Assembly: GCF_042660205.1 (NCBI RefSeq)
Contig: NZ_JBHSTQ010000001.1
Location: 343,670-407,669, forward strand
Direction of reading: 5' to 3'
Length of the DNA stretch: 64,000 bases
Source: Sporolactobacillus kofuensis
GTDB lineage: Bacteria; Bacillota; Bacilli; Bacillales; Sporolactobacillaceae
The first letter of the stretch is position 1. Each line of letters begins with the position of its first letter. This document shows positions 26,627-35,127 of the stretch, in pieces. The position numbers and the translations under genes were made by a program. Under the pieces are notes generated by a model that was not told the DNA's origin, ran no database searches, and saw only the letters and a list, made by a program, of their open reading frames with translations.

Positions 26627-27850
26627 TTAGGAATGAGTTTGAGTACTTGAGAGCACTTGCTGTTTCAACAGATCCGCTTTGTCTGTTTTCTCCCATGGAA
26701 GTTCAATGTCTGTACGTCCGAAATGCCCGTATACCGAAGTCTGCCGGTAAATCGGTCGACGTAAATCCAGCATTTTAATAATCCCTGCCGGCCTCAGATC
26801 GAAATTATGACGAATGAGTTGAACGAGTTGTTCTTCAGTTGCCTTGCCGGTGCCAAATGTATCAACAGAAATTGAAACAGGTTCAGCAACACCAATGGCA
26901 TAAGCAAGCTGGACTTCACACTTTTCAGCAAGTCCTGCAGCCACAATGTTTTTTGCAACATACCTTGCTGCGTATGAGGCAGAACGATCAACTTTTGTTG
27001 CATCCTTTCCTGAGAATGCACCGCCTCCATGCCGTGCATATCCGCCGTAGGTATCTACAATAATTTTACGTCCAGTGAGCCCTGCATCGCCTTGGGGTCC
27101 GCCAATGACAAAGCGACCGGTCGGATTAATAAAAAATTTCGTTTTTGAATCAATCAATTTTTCAGGAACCGTTGGACGAATAACAAATTCATGCAAATCT
27201 TTTTTTATTTGTGCTTCTGTCACATCGGGATCATGTTGTGCGGAAATGACAATGGTATCGATACGTTCCGGATGACCGTCTTCATCGTACTCAACAGTGA
27301 CCTGGGTTTTACCATCCGGGCGGAGATAGCTAATGGTTTTGTCTTTTCGAACATCAGCCAAACGTTTTGCCAATTTATGTGCAAGCGCTATTGGTAAAGG
27401 CATCAGTTCCGGTGTTTCATTGACTGCGAAACCGAACATCAACCCCTGATCACCAGCTCCGATCGCTTCAATTTGATCTTCGGTCATCGTGCCTTCACGA
27501 GCTTCAAGTGCCTGATTTACACCTTGCGCAATATCTGCCGACTGCTCTTCGATTGAAGTTAGAATGGCACAGTTAGACGCATCGAACCCATATTTCGCAT
27601 TATCATAGCCGATCTCCTGAATCGTCTGACGAACTACTTTAGGAATATCTACATAGGTAGATGTTGAAATTTCACCTGTAACAAGCACGAGTCCGGTATT
27701 GACCACAGTCTCACATGCAACCCTAGCATTAGGATCTCCCTTAAGGAGTTCATCAAGAATAGCATCTGAAATTTGGTCACAGATCTTATCCGGATGTCCT
27801 TCAGTAACTGATTCAGAAGTGAACAACCGTCTTGAATACTTCTTCGTCAT
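26627..27850 (-). CDS. metK: S-adenosylmethionine synthase
   Basis: This 407-residue enzyme makes SAM from methionine and ATP. Signatures include FTSESVTEGHPDKICDQISD at the N-terminus, GAGDQGLMFGFA (methionine/ATP binding), the P-loop-like GGGAFSGKDATKVDRSAAY region (here KVDRSASYAARY) and GPQGDAGLTGRKIIVDTYGG. A weak AGGGTGA precedes the ATG. Transcription starts at a near-consensus promoter and passes a SAM-I riboswitch, so SAM represses its own synthesis. Confidence 0.98.
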   Translation of the reverse strand: MTKKYSRRLFTSESVTEGHPDKICDQISDAILDELLKGDPNARVACETVVNTGLVLVTGEISTSTYVDIPKVVRQTIQEIGYDNAKYGFDASNCAILTSIEEQSADIAQGVNQALEAREGTMTEDQIEAIGAGDQGLMFGFAVNETPELMPLPIALAHKLAKRLADVRKDKTISYLRPDGKTQVTVEYDEDGHPERIDTIVISAQHDPDVTEAQIKKDLHEFVIRPTVPEKLIDSKTKFFINPTGRFVIGGPQGDAGLTGRKIIVDTYGGYARHGGGAFSGKDATKVDRSASYAARYVAKNIVAAGLAEKCEVQLAYAIGVAEPVSISVDTFGTGKATEEQLVQLIRHNFDLRPAGIIKMLDLRRPIYRQTSVYGHFGRTDIELPWEKTDKADLLKQQVLSSTQTHS

Positions 27851-27931
27851 TTTTCTTCACCCTGCCTTTCAAACATTATATACAAAATGGTGTCAACGGT
27901 ACCCAATCCTTATTCTTTTGTTTTCAAGGCA

Positions 27932-28097
27932 AGAAAAAAGCCCACTCCAATTAAGGAAAGGCCGATTCTTATCGCGTGCCTCTTATTATCAGAAGAAAGG
28001 TTATTTTCCTTTCTCTGCAGGTTAGCACCGTACCAATTATTTGGCCGGTTGCCGGGCTTCATCGGGCCTGTCCCTCTGCCTACTCGGAATAAGAGCA
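27932..28097 (-). promoter_or_regulatory. SAM-I (S-box) riboswitch with terminator, controlling metK
   Basis: The minus strand from 28097 reads CTCTTATTCCGAG, then GAGGGACAGGCCCGATGAAG, CCCGGCAACC, GGTGCTAACCTGCAGA and closes with GATAATAAGAG, so the eight-base P1 pairs CTCTTATT with AATAAGAG (27979-28097). An imperfect hairpin GGCCTTTCC...GGAGTGGGC plus T6 follows at 27932-27966. SAM binding would favour termination. Confidence 0.96.
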
Positions 28098-28113
28098 GCC
28101 GTGTATAAATCAC

Positions 28114-28142
28114 ATCATAACGCAGGGAATTTAAACTGTCAA
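28114..28142 (-). promoter_or_regulatory. SigA promoter of metK
   Basis: Minus strand TTGACA (28142-28137) and TATGAT (28119-28114) with a 17-base spacer. Confidence 0.85.
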
Positions 28143-28257
28143 CGTATGTTTTCCCTCCAAAATACTTTCTTTGTTGTTCTCTCTGTAACAAATATTTTTT
28201 CAGATTGTTTTATCATCAAAAGCTGATTAAAATATTAGTAGGTTACATTTCCATTAT

Positions 28258-28268
28258 TGTGCTATACC
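28258..28268 (+). promoter_or_regulatory. Candidate CcpN operator upstream of pckA
   Basis: TGTGCTATACC matches the CcpN box TRTGHYATAYW as I recall it at 10 of 11 positions, 43 bases before the pckA start. In B. subtilis CcpN represses pckA and gapB on glycolytic substrates (established). The ccpN gene is not in the window. Confidence 0.5.
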
Positions 28269-28311
28269 GTATTGAATAGGTGAACAATTTAATGAAGAAA
28301 GGGCTGTTATC

Positions 28312-29898
28312 ATGAATCAATTATTCTCAGAAACACCCATCTCTGAATTGCTCAAAGTCGGAAATACATTTATTAATCTGTCTGTGCCGGAACTTATTGA
28401 ACATGCGGTGAAGAAAAATGAAGGCGTTTTAGCAAGTAATGGTGCACTATGTGTCACAACCGGAAAATACACCGGAAGATCTCCTAAAGACAAATTTATT
28501 GTGAAAGATGAACTGACTGAAAACATGATTGATTGGAGTCGGAATCAATCCATTAGCGACGACGTCTTCAACACTCTTTATCGGAAACTCACAAATTATT
28601 TGTGTATCAAGAAGGACAGGTATGTCTTTAGAGGGTTTGCCGGTGCAGATCCTGAACATAGCCTATCGATACAAATTATTAATGAATTCGCTTGGCAGAA
28701 CCTCTTCTGCCGACAGCTGTTTATTGAACCTTCTAAAGTAAATTTAAATCAATACCATTCACCCTTTACTGTTCTTTCTGTCCCGGGATTTAAAGCCGAT
28801 CCGGCTACTGATGGGACAAAATCTGAAGCATTTATTATTATTTCTATAAAACATCGTGCTGTATTAATTGGAGGTACAGAATATGCCGGTGAGATCAAGA
28901 AATCCATATTTACGGTCATGAATTACGTTCTTCCACAAAAAGGGATCATGCCGATGCATTGTTCGGCAAACCAGGGGAAAGACGGACGTGTTGCGCTATT
29001 CTTTGGGCTATCCGGGACAGGAAAGACGACGCTATCGAATACAACGGATCGCTTATTAATTGGCGATGATGAGCATGGATGGTCGGATCATGGTGTATTT
29101 AACATTGAAGGCGGCTGCTATGCCAAAACGATGCGACTGACGCAAGCAAAAGAGCCTCAAATATATGCATGTATTCAGTTTGGATCGGTGCTTGAAAATG
29201 TTGTGCTTTCAAGTGCCGATCGTACCCCAGATTACACGAATGGATCGCTTACAGAGAATACACGTGTTGCTTACTCAATGAGCACTGTAAGAAATGCATT
29301 GTCTTCGAGTCAAGGCGGACATCCGAGTACCATTATTTTCTTGACCGCAGATGCGTTCGGTGTACTTCCGCCACTAAGTATACTTACGACTGAGCAAGCA
29401 ATGTATCAATTTCTTTCCGGATATACGAGTAAACTTGCAGGGACAGAGCGTGGTATTATTGATCCGGAAGCGACGTTTTCAACCTGTTTCGGCGCTCCGT
29501 TCATGCCTCTTCAAGCAACGAGCTATGCGAAACTCTTAGGCAATTTTATTAACAAATATAATGTAAACGTTTTTATGGTGAATACCGGTTGGATTGGAGG
29601 GCCTTTTGGTGTGGGAGAGCGCATCGATCTTTCCTTTACAAGAAAAATGATCCAGGGTGCATTGGACAACTGTTTAAATGAATGTGATACGGTTAACGAT
29701 CCTATTTTTGGCTTGCGTATTCCAAAGTCATGTCCAGGTGTTCCTAATCATCTTCTTATGCCTTGGAATTCATGGCATAATCAAGAAGCTTATGAACGAG
29801 CATCCAAAGCGCTTGCGCATTTGTTTATACGTAATTTTGAGCGCTTCTCAAACGTTCCGGAACTAATTCGGAGTGCCGGTCCAATAAAAGGTCTATGA
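28312..29898 (+). CDS. pckA: Phosphoenolpyruvate carboxykinase (ATP)
   Basis: This 528-residue enzyme converts oxaloacetate and ATP to PEP and CO2, the first gluconeogenic step. The kinase-1a P-loop FFGLSGTGKTTLSNT, the kinase-2/metal segment IGDDEHGWSDHGVFNIEGGC and the adenine-binding region (TGWIGGPFGVGERI) are intact. The ATG follows GAAAGGG. It is divergent from metK, the same pairing as in B. subtilis. A CcpN-like box in its upstream region suggests glycolytic repression. Confidence 0.98.
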   Translation: MNQLFSETPISELLKVGNTFINLSVPELIEHAVKKNEGVLASNGALCVTTGKYTGRSPKDKFIVKDELTENMIDWSRNQSISDDVFNTLYRKLTNYLCIKKDRYVFRGFAGADPEHSLSIQIINEFAWQNLFCRQLFIEPSKVNLNQYHSPFTVLSVPGFKADPATDGTKSEAFIIISIKHRAVLIGGTEYAGEIKKSIFTVMNYVLPQKGIMPMHCSANQGKDGRVALFFGLSGTGKTTLSNTTDRLLIGDDEHGWSDHGVFNIEGGCYAKTMRLTQAKEPQIYACIQFGSVLENVVLSSADRTPDYTNGSLTENTRVAYSMSTVRNALSSSQGGHPSTIIFLTADAFGVLPPLSILTTEQAMYQFLSGYTSKLAGTERGIIDPEATFSTCFGAPFMPLQATSYAKLLGNFINKYNVNVFMVNTGWIGGPFGVGERIDLSFTRKMIQGALDNCLNECDTVNDPIFGLRIPKSCPGVPNHLLMPWNSWHNQEAYERASKALAHLFIRNFERFSNVPELIRSAGPIKGL

Positions 29899-29969
29899 TT
29901 CAAAAATGGATTCATAAACAGACGAAGGACTTACCATTTCTTATAGCATGAAACCAAAAAAGTGTAATA

Positions 29970-30016
29970 AAACACCCTCGACGTCGGCTTCTTCCCTTGC
30001 CCAACCTCGAGGGTTT
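29970..30016. terminator. Terminator between pckA and ytkD
   Basis: AAACACCCTCGA and TCGAGGGTTT pair across a 23-base loop, between convergent genes. The stem is short. Confidence 0.65.
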
Positions 30017-30052
30017 CGTTCAGGCGTTGCAGTTCGCTTTTCTTTCATGGGG

Positions 30053-30556
30053 CTATACGCGTAACTCAGATACAGGTGTCCATTGCTGTTGGCGAATTGC
30101 TTTCATGGATTCAGCAAGAACTTGGTCCTTCATTAAGAAACTGAATTTCTTGTTGTCCTTTATCTTGATCGGCAAATGGCTATACAATCTCGGTCCATCT
30201 GTTTCCATGTAATCCTGCTTCAAAACAAGTTGATCAATCTCTGCAAAATATATATTTTTAATGATCTGCTCATTTTTGCCAACAACCTGATATTGGCCAA
30301 TGTAATAGAGTTGACCAACATGTGCTCCGGTTTCCTCAAACACCTCTCTGGCTGCAGCGTCTTCTGCCTGCTCACCAGCTTCCACTTTTCCTCCTGGAAA
30401 TTCTAGTCCGCGTTTTGAATGGAGTGTAAGCAGCCATTGTCGATGAAATCGGCAAATAACCCAAACATGTTTCGGTTGCTCAGAAAAAGGCGCTGAGGAA
30501 AGCGCAAGATTTACCTTATTCCCATAGAAATCACGAAACATAAAAGATTCATTCAA
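30053..30556 (-). CDS. ytkD: Nudix nucleoside triphosphatase YtkD
   Basis: This 167-residue protein contains a complete Nudix box, GGKVEAGEQ...REVFEETG (near residues 75-97). B. subtilis YtkD hydrolyses (d)NTPs including oxidised purines and has an antimutator role in growing and stationary cells. Length and neighbourhood (next to pckA and metK) agree. The RLYSHLPIKIKDNKKFSFLM segment is a YtkD-specific C-terminal feature as far as I recall. It is transcribed alone. Confidence 0.88.
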   Translation of the reverse strand: MNESFMFRDFYGNKVNLALSSAPFSEQPKHVWVICRFHRQWLLTLHSKRGLEFPGGKVEAGEQAEDAAAREVFEETGAHVGQLYYIGQYQVVGKNEQIIKNIYFAEIDQLVLKQDYMETDGPRLYSHLPIKIKDNKKFSFLMKDQVLAESMKAIRQQQWTPVSELRV

Positions 30557-30653
30557 TTGATCTTCACCTCCGCACTACGTCCGCAATCTGCGGATGATTC
30601 GTGTCTATTGTAACAAATCTTTTTGTGCTCATGCTTTATCAATTACTAAATAA

Positions 30654-30830
30654 TTAACCAATGTCTTTTTCTTGACTCTTCTGATAGCGTCTCCATTCGT
30701 TTTCCAGTTCAGAGAGTGTCCATTCATTTAGACGATCGGATGCTTTTGTCACTAAGTTTTGTTCAAGTACTTTTATCAAATATTTTTTCCGATTCTCAAC
30801 CGCTCTTCGCAACACGTTAATGTGATTCAT
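30654..30830 (-). CDS. Small protein with Fur-regulated basic protein (FbpA-like) domain
   Basis: This 58-residue protein (64 if TTG 30848 is used) reads VLRRAVENRKKYLIKVLEQN and LNEWTLSELENEWRR, which matches the Fur_reg_FbpA domain pattern (LRxAVExRKxxLIxxL, then LTLSELExEY). Fbp proteins are small regulators or RNA chaperone-like factors of the iron-sparing response in B. subtilis (established for that species). No good ribosome site lies next to either start; a purine-rich AGGAGGGAGGAAGGG is 60 bases upstream. No convincing Fur box is visible. Confidence 0.6.
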   Translation of the reverse strand: MNHINVLRRAVENRKKYLIKVLEQNLVTKASDRLNEWTLSELENEWRRYQKSQEKDIG

Positions 30831-30848
30831 GAATGACAGATCATCCAA

Positions 30849-31170
30849 AAGTAAAGTAAACGGTTACATTATTTTACTTTCTAAATGACCCTTCCTCCCT
30901 CCTAAGCATTAATAAAAAACGACGTGTCTGTTTTTACGAATAAGAATCAATATAATGATCATTTAATAGTCACTATGAACGATTATCTAAGTTTTTAAAC
31001 ATTATTATACAATAAAAACGCTTACATATGTATTGATTCTAAAAATCTTATTTAATGCCAGCTATTGGCGTTCAGAAGTGTTCATTAGTGAAAGACGTGA
31101 AAATCTGCAATTATGTTTAAGAAATGAATAATGTGGAATACTTACAATAACCCTAACCCCAATTCACTAG
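30849..31170. other. AT-rich non-coding stretch
   Basis: About 320 bases without a supportable gene. It contains the purine-rich tract noted for the small gene (minus strand, 30889-30905), an AATGATCATT palindrome near 30955-30964 that faintly resembles half of a Fur box, and a GCCA/TGGC hairpin near 31057. Nothing else stands out. Confidence 0.4.
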
Positions 31171-31201
31171 AAATCCGCAATCGTTCTGCGGATTTTTTTT
31201 T
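31171..31201 (+). terminator. Orphan rho-independent terminator
   Basis: AATCCGCA-atcgttc-TGCGGATT followed by nine T. No gene ends on the plus strand just before it, so it may end a short untranslated RNA or read-through from the left. Confidence 0.75.
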
Positions 31202-31262
31202 TATTGCTGGGCTCACGCGAAAAATTAGAAAAACCGCGAACAAAAAGGTCCGGTCCATGATC

Positions 31263-31352
31263 TTGATCAATTATGCTCCGATTGCTCGCTTGTCGCGGAC
31301 GCACCGAAGGGCACCTGTTCGCGAGGCGTCTCGCATCTTTGCTCATTTTTAA
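31263..31352 (-). repeat. Intergenic repeat, inverted copy with internal deletion
   Basis: The ends match other inverted copies (ATTATGCTCCGATTGCTCG at the left, GGCGTCTCGCATCTTTGCTC at the right), but the central CCTCCTCGA and GGGGTCTCGCTGG parts are missing and replaced by GAAGGGCACCTGTTCGCGA. It lies between the orphan terminator and the tarH terminator. Confidence 0.75.
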
Positions 31353-31374
31353 GCAAAAAGTTTCTTTTCTTTTG

Positions 31375-31407
31375 AAAAATCCTGAGCGCTTTAACGCTCA
31401 GGATTTT
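31375..31407. terminator. Terminator of the tarGH operon
   Basis: AAAATCCTGAGCG pairs with CGCTCAGGATTTT; it overlaps the tarH stop codon and has T tracts on both strands. Confidence 0.88.
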
Positions 31408-32192
31408 ATCATACGGCTCTTTTTCACTTTATTTGCAAGAGCTTTCTTCTCTTGTTTTGTCATTTTTTTGTACGCCTTGATGAATTTTTCATACTCCGGC
31501 ATTACCTCTTCCATTAAACCGTATTGCTCAACATGTCCATATTGAATCCATAATGCTTTCTCACAGAACTTCTTCATCTGGCTAATGGAATGGCTAATGA
31601 AAAAGATCGTTTTCCCTTTTTCCTTAAATTCATTCATTTTATCAAGACATTTGTCAGCGAACGTTTGATCACCGACGGAAAGTGCCTCATCAATCACCAA
31701 TATATCCGGATCAATATGAATAGAAATTGCGAAGCCTAGTCTTGATTTCATCCCACTTGAGTAGGTTTTTACCGGTTGATCAATAAAATCACCAATGTCG
31801 GCAAATTCAATAATCTGAGGAGTTAATTCTTTTATTTGACTTTTATTAAAGCCAAGCATGAGGCATTTGAGCTCAATGTTCTCTCTACCGGTCAGTTCTT
31901 TCTTTAACCCAGACTGAATGGCTATCAATGCCGCTTCTCCATGAGTCTCGACGGTACCTGATGTTGGCGGAATGATACCGGCAATGATGTTGGAAAGTGT
32001 TGATTTTCCTGAACCATTGACGCCAATAATACCGACCACATCACCTTTGTTCGCCTCAAAACTAATATCATTCAGGGCGTAAAATGTTTTACCATATCCC
32101 TTTGGTGAAATCAGATCGAGAATCTTCTCTGAGTTTTTCGTGTACATTTTATATTTTTTTGATACATTTTTTACCACTACTGATTTTTCCAT
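31398..32192 (-). CDS. tarH: Teichoic acid export ABC transporter, ATP-binding subunit
   Basis: This 264-residue ATPase powers export of wall teichoic acid or a similar polymer with the permease encoded just upstream. It has Walker A GVNGSGKST (near 57-65), the signature TYSSGMKSRLGFA (variant of LSGGQ typical of TagH/Wzt) and Walker B ILVIDEALSVGD. It lacks the long C-terminal extension of B. subtilis TagH (527 residues) and so has S. aureus TarH length. It is 13 bases after tarG. No other teichoic acid genes lie in the window. Confidence 0.9.
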   Translation of the reverse strand: MEKSVVVKNVSKKYKMYTKNSEKILDLISPKGYGKTFYALNDISFEANKGDVVGIIGVNGSGKSTLSNIIAGIIPPTSGTVETHGEAALIAIQSGLKKELTGRENIELKCLMLGFNKSQIKELTPQIIEFADIGDFIDQPVKTYSSGMKSRLGFAISIHIDPDILVIDEALSVGDQTFADKCLDKMNEFKEKGKTIFFISHSISQMKKFCEKALWIQYGHVEQYGLMEEVMPEYEKFIKAYKKMTKQEKKALANKVKKSRMIKS

Positions 32193-32205
32193 AAATGGAG
32201 GCCCC

Positions 32206-33042
32206 TTACAAATAATCTACAAAATGATCCCTGAATTTCAGATGGATTGCTGATCCAAAAATCAGAGTTACGAGTACAAATCCCCAGAAGTAAGCTGTAT
32301 ACCAAATGTGATCGAGACCGTACCAAGATGCGCCGAGCAATGTCGAGCGGTAGCCTTGTACAAGATAATACATTGGATTAAGCAACAAAATTTTCTCAAT
32401 GTAACTCGGCATACCGGCAGCCGTAAGACGCGCAGGTTCCCATAGAAACGGAGTTAAGTAAAACAACATCCGCATAATCGAAATCAGAACCTGATGTACA
32501 TCACGAATAATCGTAGACAGCGTCGATGTGATCAAGGAAACAGAAAAAAGGAATGCCAATGCAGCAAACATAAAATAAGGCAGTTGAATGATATAGACAC
32601 TGACGTGATACTTAGTGAATTGCAGAATAACGAAAACAATTCCTGTGATCATCAGATGCTGATAAAATTTTTCAAGAATGACGTAGCTTGGGATCGCGCT
32701 CATCGGAAAGTTCATTTTTGCGATAAAACGAATTCGTGAATAAATGGATTTTGACCCTTGGATTATCGCCGGCTGAATGAAAAACCAAACGATAATTCCC
32801 GAAATGAGCCAGATTATGTAAGGAGCAACCTGACCGTTGTCGACCGGTATTTTATTGCTTCTTCCCAAGATTTTTCCAAAAACAAGCCAGTAAATGAAGA
32901 TCTGAATCAATGGGTTAATGACCACCCACGCCGTACCAAGATAATTATTCGTATTCTCACTCTTCAGTTCATAAAGGGACAGTCGCCTGATCAGATAAAA
33001 GCTGCTAATCTGTTCCTTAATCACTTTCCATGCAGATTTCAT
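32206..33042 (-). CDS. tarG: Teichoic acid export ABC transporter, permease subunit
   Basis: This 278-residue ABC-2 type permease has six predicted helices, an N-terminal amphipathic segment (LSLYELKSENTNNYLGTAW) and the family sequence NPLIQIFIYWLVFG. It forms the channel for undecaprenyl-linked teichoic acid. ATG 33042 is eight bases after GAAGGA; the ATG 24 bases earlier has no ribosome site. The pair tarG-tarH is an operon. The 308-base divergent region to the ger operon (33043-33350) is AT-rich, with no motif I can name with confidence. Confidence 0.9.
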   Translation of the reverse strand: MKSAWKVIKEQISSFYLIRRLSLYELKSENTNNYLGTAWVVINPLIQIFIYWLVFGKILGRSNKIPVDNGQVAPYIIWLISGIIVWFFIQPAIIQGSKSIYSRIRFIAKMNFPMSAIPSYVILEKFYQHLMITGIVFVILQFTKYHVSVYIIQLPYFMFAALAFLFSVSLITSTLSTIIRDVHQVLISIMRMLFYLTPFLWEPARLTAAGMPSYIEKILLLNPMYYLVQGYRSTLLGASWYGLDHIWYTAYFWGFVLVTLIFGSAIHLKFRDHFVDYL

Positions 33043-33350
33043 AGTAGTAATCCTTCCAATGAACATTTCTATTAGTAAATTCCGTAAAACTCACAAAGTC
33101 AACTTTACCACAGGGACTGTAGAAAAGAAAAGCGGATTCAAGAGCTCGTCATTATTTTTTCGTGATACTTACTCTTTCTGTGACCGCTCATCCTTGAATT
33201 CTAAATAACCTTTAATAAAATAGAATAATTTTTTCATTCATAGGGAAAATAACTCAAGATCTAAAGATACTCATGTGAACCGGAAGAGAAAGAGTTAATA
33301 CTGAAACTAATGTTCGTGCTATTATTTGCTCACCAAAGGATGGATAGAAA

Positions 33351-33560
33351 ATGGTTTGTATTTTTTTATTCCTAAGTTATTTTATTTTTCTCTTTCTATT
33401 CTTAGTTTTTATTTTACTTCGGTTCAATTTTTTTGCATTACTCTTCACATACATCCTCGTTTTATTTCCAAATATTATACCGTTCATTGTGCTTTATATA
33501 GAACAAAGTAAGGTAGAAAAGAAAAAAGCAAAAATTTCGGAGCACGCAAACGGTAATTAA
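33351..33560 (+). CDS. Small two-helix membrane protein, candidate germinant receptor D subunit
   Basis: This 69-residue ORF consists of two hydrophobic segments (residues 3-23 and 27-50) and a basic hydrophilic tail (EQSKVEKKKAKISEHANGN). AAAGGA lies ten bases before the ATG, and the stop is 24 bases before the germinant receptor A gene, so co-transcription is likely. Small two-helix D proteins accompany many ger operons and modulate receptor function (established in Bacillus). Sequence similarity cannot be judged for such a short, Phe/Leu-rich protein, so the role is inferred from size, topology and position. Confidence 0.55.
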   Translation: MVCIFLFLSYFIFLFLFLVFILLRFNFFALLFTYILVLFPNIIPFIVLYIEQSKVEKKKAKISEHANGN

Positions 33561-33583
33561 TGTAATGAAACGGAGCACATACT

Positions 33584-35098
33584 ATGTTTTGGAAGAAGAA
33601 ACGACTTGATCAAGTAGATCCGGACACACCGGTTAAAACCATAGCTGATTTAATCAATCAATTAAAATCCAACCCGGATTTCACCCATTTTAAACACAAG
33701 GGTGAAACATTTACCTGCTGGGTTTCTTTTATTCAGACAATGGTCGATGTTGATTACATCCATCGTGATATTTTCCCTGTACTTTACAGTAATCGCGTAC
33801 ATAATATCGCGGATGCGCAAGCAACCCTTCCGGTTGAGAAAATAATTCGAACCAAAGATATGGCCGTCATACAGTCCAAATTGCTTGAAGGATTTATTAT
33901 CATCCAAGAAAATGAAAATCGACCGGACTGCCTGGTCATTCCATCAATAAAGGCACAGGGGAGGCAAGTTGACCAGCCGGAAATTGAAACAAGTATTATT
34001 GGCCCTCGTGAATCCTTTATTGAATCCATTGATGCGAATATTAATTTGGTCCGCAAACGCATTCCGATTCCTCAATTTTCAGTCGAAGAAATGCGCGTTG
34101 GCAAAATGTCGCGGACACGCGTCTGTATTCTCTATGTTGAGGGCATTGCGAACAAAGAAAATCTGAATACCATTAAGCAAAGAATTACGGACTTGGAAAT
34201 CGTCAATTTGATCGATGCAACAAACCTGGCCTTGCTGATTGCCGATAATTCGAATTCCATTTTTCCTCAATTTCTCGATACAGAACGCCCAGATCGTGTA
34301 GCTGGAGCAATGTGTGAGGGGAAAATTGCTGTTGTGGTGGATGGATCACCGACCGCTTTAATTCTTCCTTCAACAATTGTCGAATTTTTCGCTGCCTATG
34401 ACGATTATTTTCTTGCCTGGCCGATTGCTTCGAGTTATCGTCTACTGAGACTTTTCGCAATTGCCTTCTCCGCAGCGTCTTCAGCATTGTATGTCGCTGT
34501 TCTCACCTATCATTATCAATTAGTACCAAAAGATTTGATGGGGACGTTAATTGTTTCGAGAAGCTCGGTTCCTTACGACCCAATTATAGAAGTTTTATTG
34601 CTGGAGATTATGATTGAACTGCTCAGGGAAGCAGGGGCGCGCCTGCCAACAAAAGTGGGACAGACGATTGGTATTGTGGGTGGTATTGTTATTGGAACAG
34701 CGTCTGTCCAAGCCGGCGTGACCAGCAATATTTTATTGATCATTATTGCCATGTCGGCACTAGCTGCATTTATTACGCCCAACTATAGAATGGCGACAAC
34801 GATTCGATTTATCCGATTTCCATTTATTATCTCGGCACAGATCCTTGGCTTACTTGGAGTTGCTCTATGCTTCATGGCTTTTGTTTGCCATTTGATCAAA
34901 TTGACCTCGCTTGGACGGCCGTTTATTGAACCTATTTATCCCGTACGTGTCACCGATTTAAAGGATGCTTACATTCGCTTACCCTTGAATCAACAGACGA
35001 TGCGTCCACTGTTTCTACGGTCAGGAGATGCTCATCGTTCAAATCAAAAACGCTTGCTTGCAAAAAAAGGAAAACATTCGCCAGACATTGATGAGTAA
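33584..35098 (+). CDS. Spore germination protein, GerA family (receptor A subunit)
   Basis: This 504-residue protein has the GerA/SpoVAF layout: an N-terminal cytoplasmic domain (about 1-250) and a C-terminal membrane region with four or more helices. Recognisable blocks are ISTIGPRESFIESID-like (here IIGPRESFIESIDANINLVRKRI), EGIANKENL, VDGSPTALILPSTIVEFFAAYDDYF and GQTIGIVGGIVIGTASVQAGV. In the spore inner membrane it forms the germinant receptor with the B and C subunits. ACGGAGC precedes the ATG. Which ligand is sensed cannot be told. Confidence 0.93.
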   Translation: MFWKKKRLDQVDPDTPVKTIADLINQLKSNPDFTHFKHKGETFTCWVSFIQTMVDVDYIHRDIFPVLYSNRVHNIADAQATLPVEKIIRTKDMAVIQSKLLEGFIIIQENENRPDCLVIPSIKAQGRQVDQPEIETSIIGPRESFIESIDANINLVRKRIPIPQFSVEEMRVGKMSRTRVCILYVEGIANKENLNTIKQRITDLEIVNLIDATNLALLIADNSNSIFPQFLDTERPDRVAGAMCEGKIAVVVDGSPTALILPSTIVEFFAAYDDYFLAWPIASSYRLLRLFAIAFSAASSALYVAVLTYHYQLVPKDLMGTLIVSRSSVPYDPIIEVLLLEIMIELLREAGARLPTKVGQTIGIVGGIVIGTASVQAGVTSNILLIIIAMSALAAFITPNYRMATTIRFIRFPFIISAQILGLLGVALCFMAFVCHLIKLTSLGRPFIEPIYPVRVTDLKDAYIRLPLNQQTMRPLFLRSGDAHRSNQKRLLAKKGKHSPDIDE

Positions 35099-35127
35099 GC
35101 GAACGGATACCATGAGGAGATTGAGAC

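Noticed and set aside
31131..31352. 73-codon ORF spanning the orphan terminator
   Set aside because: It reads through a terminator and a repeat copy; composition is not protein-like.
33326..33511. 61-codon ORF overlapping the small membrane peptide in another frame
   Set aside because: It lacks a ribosome site, while the 33351 frame has one and ends just before the ger A gene.
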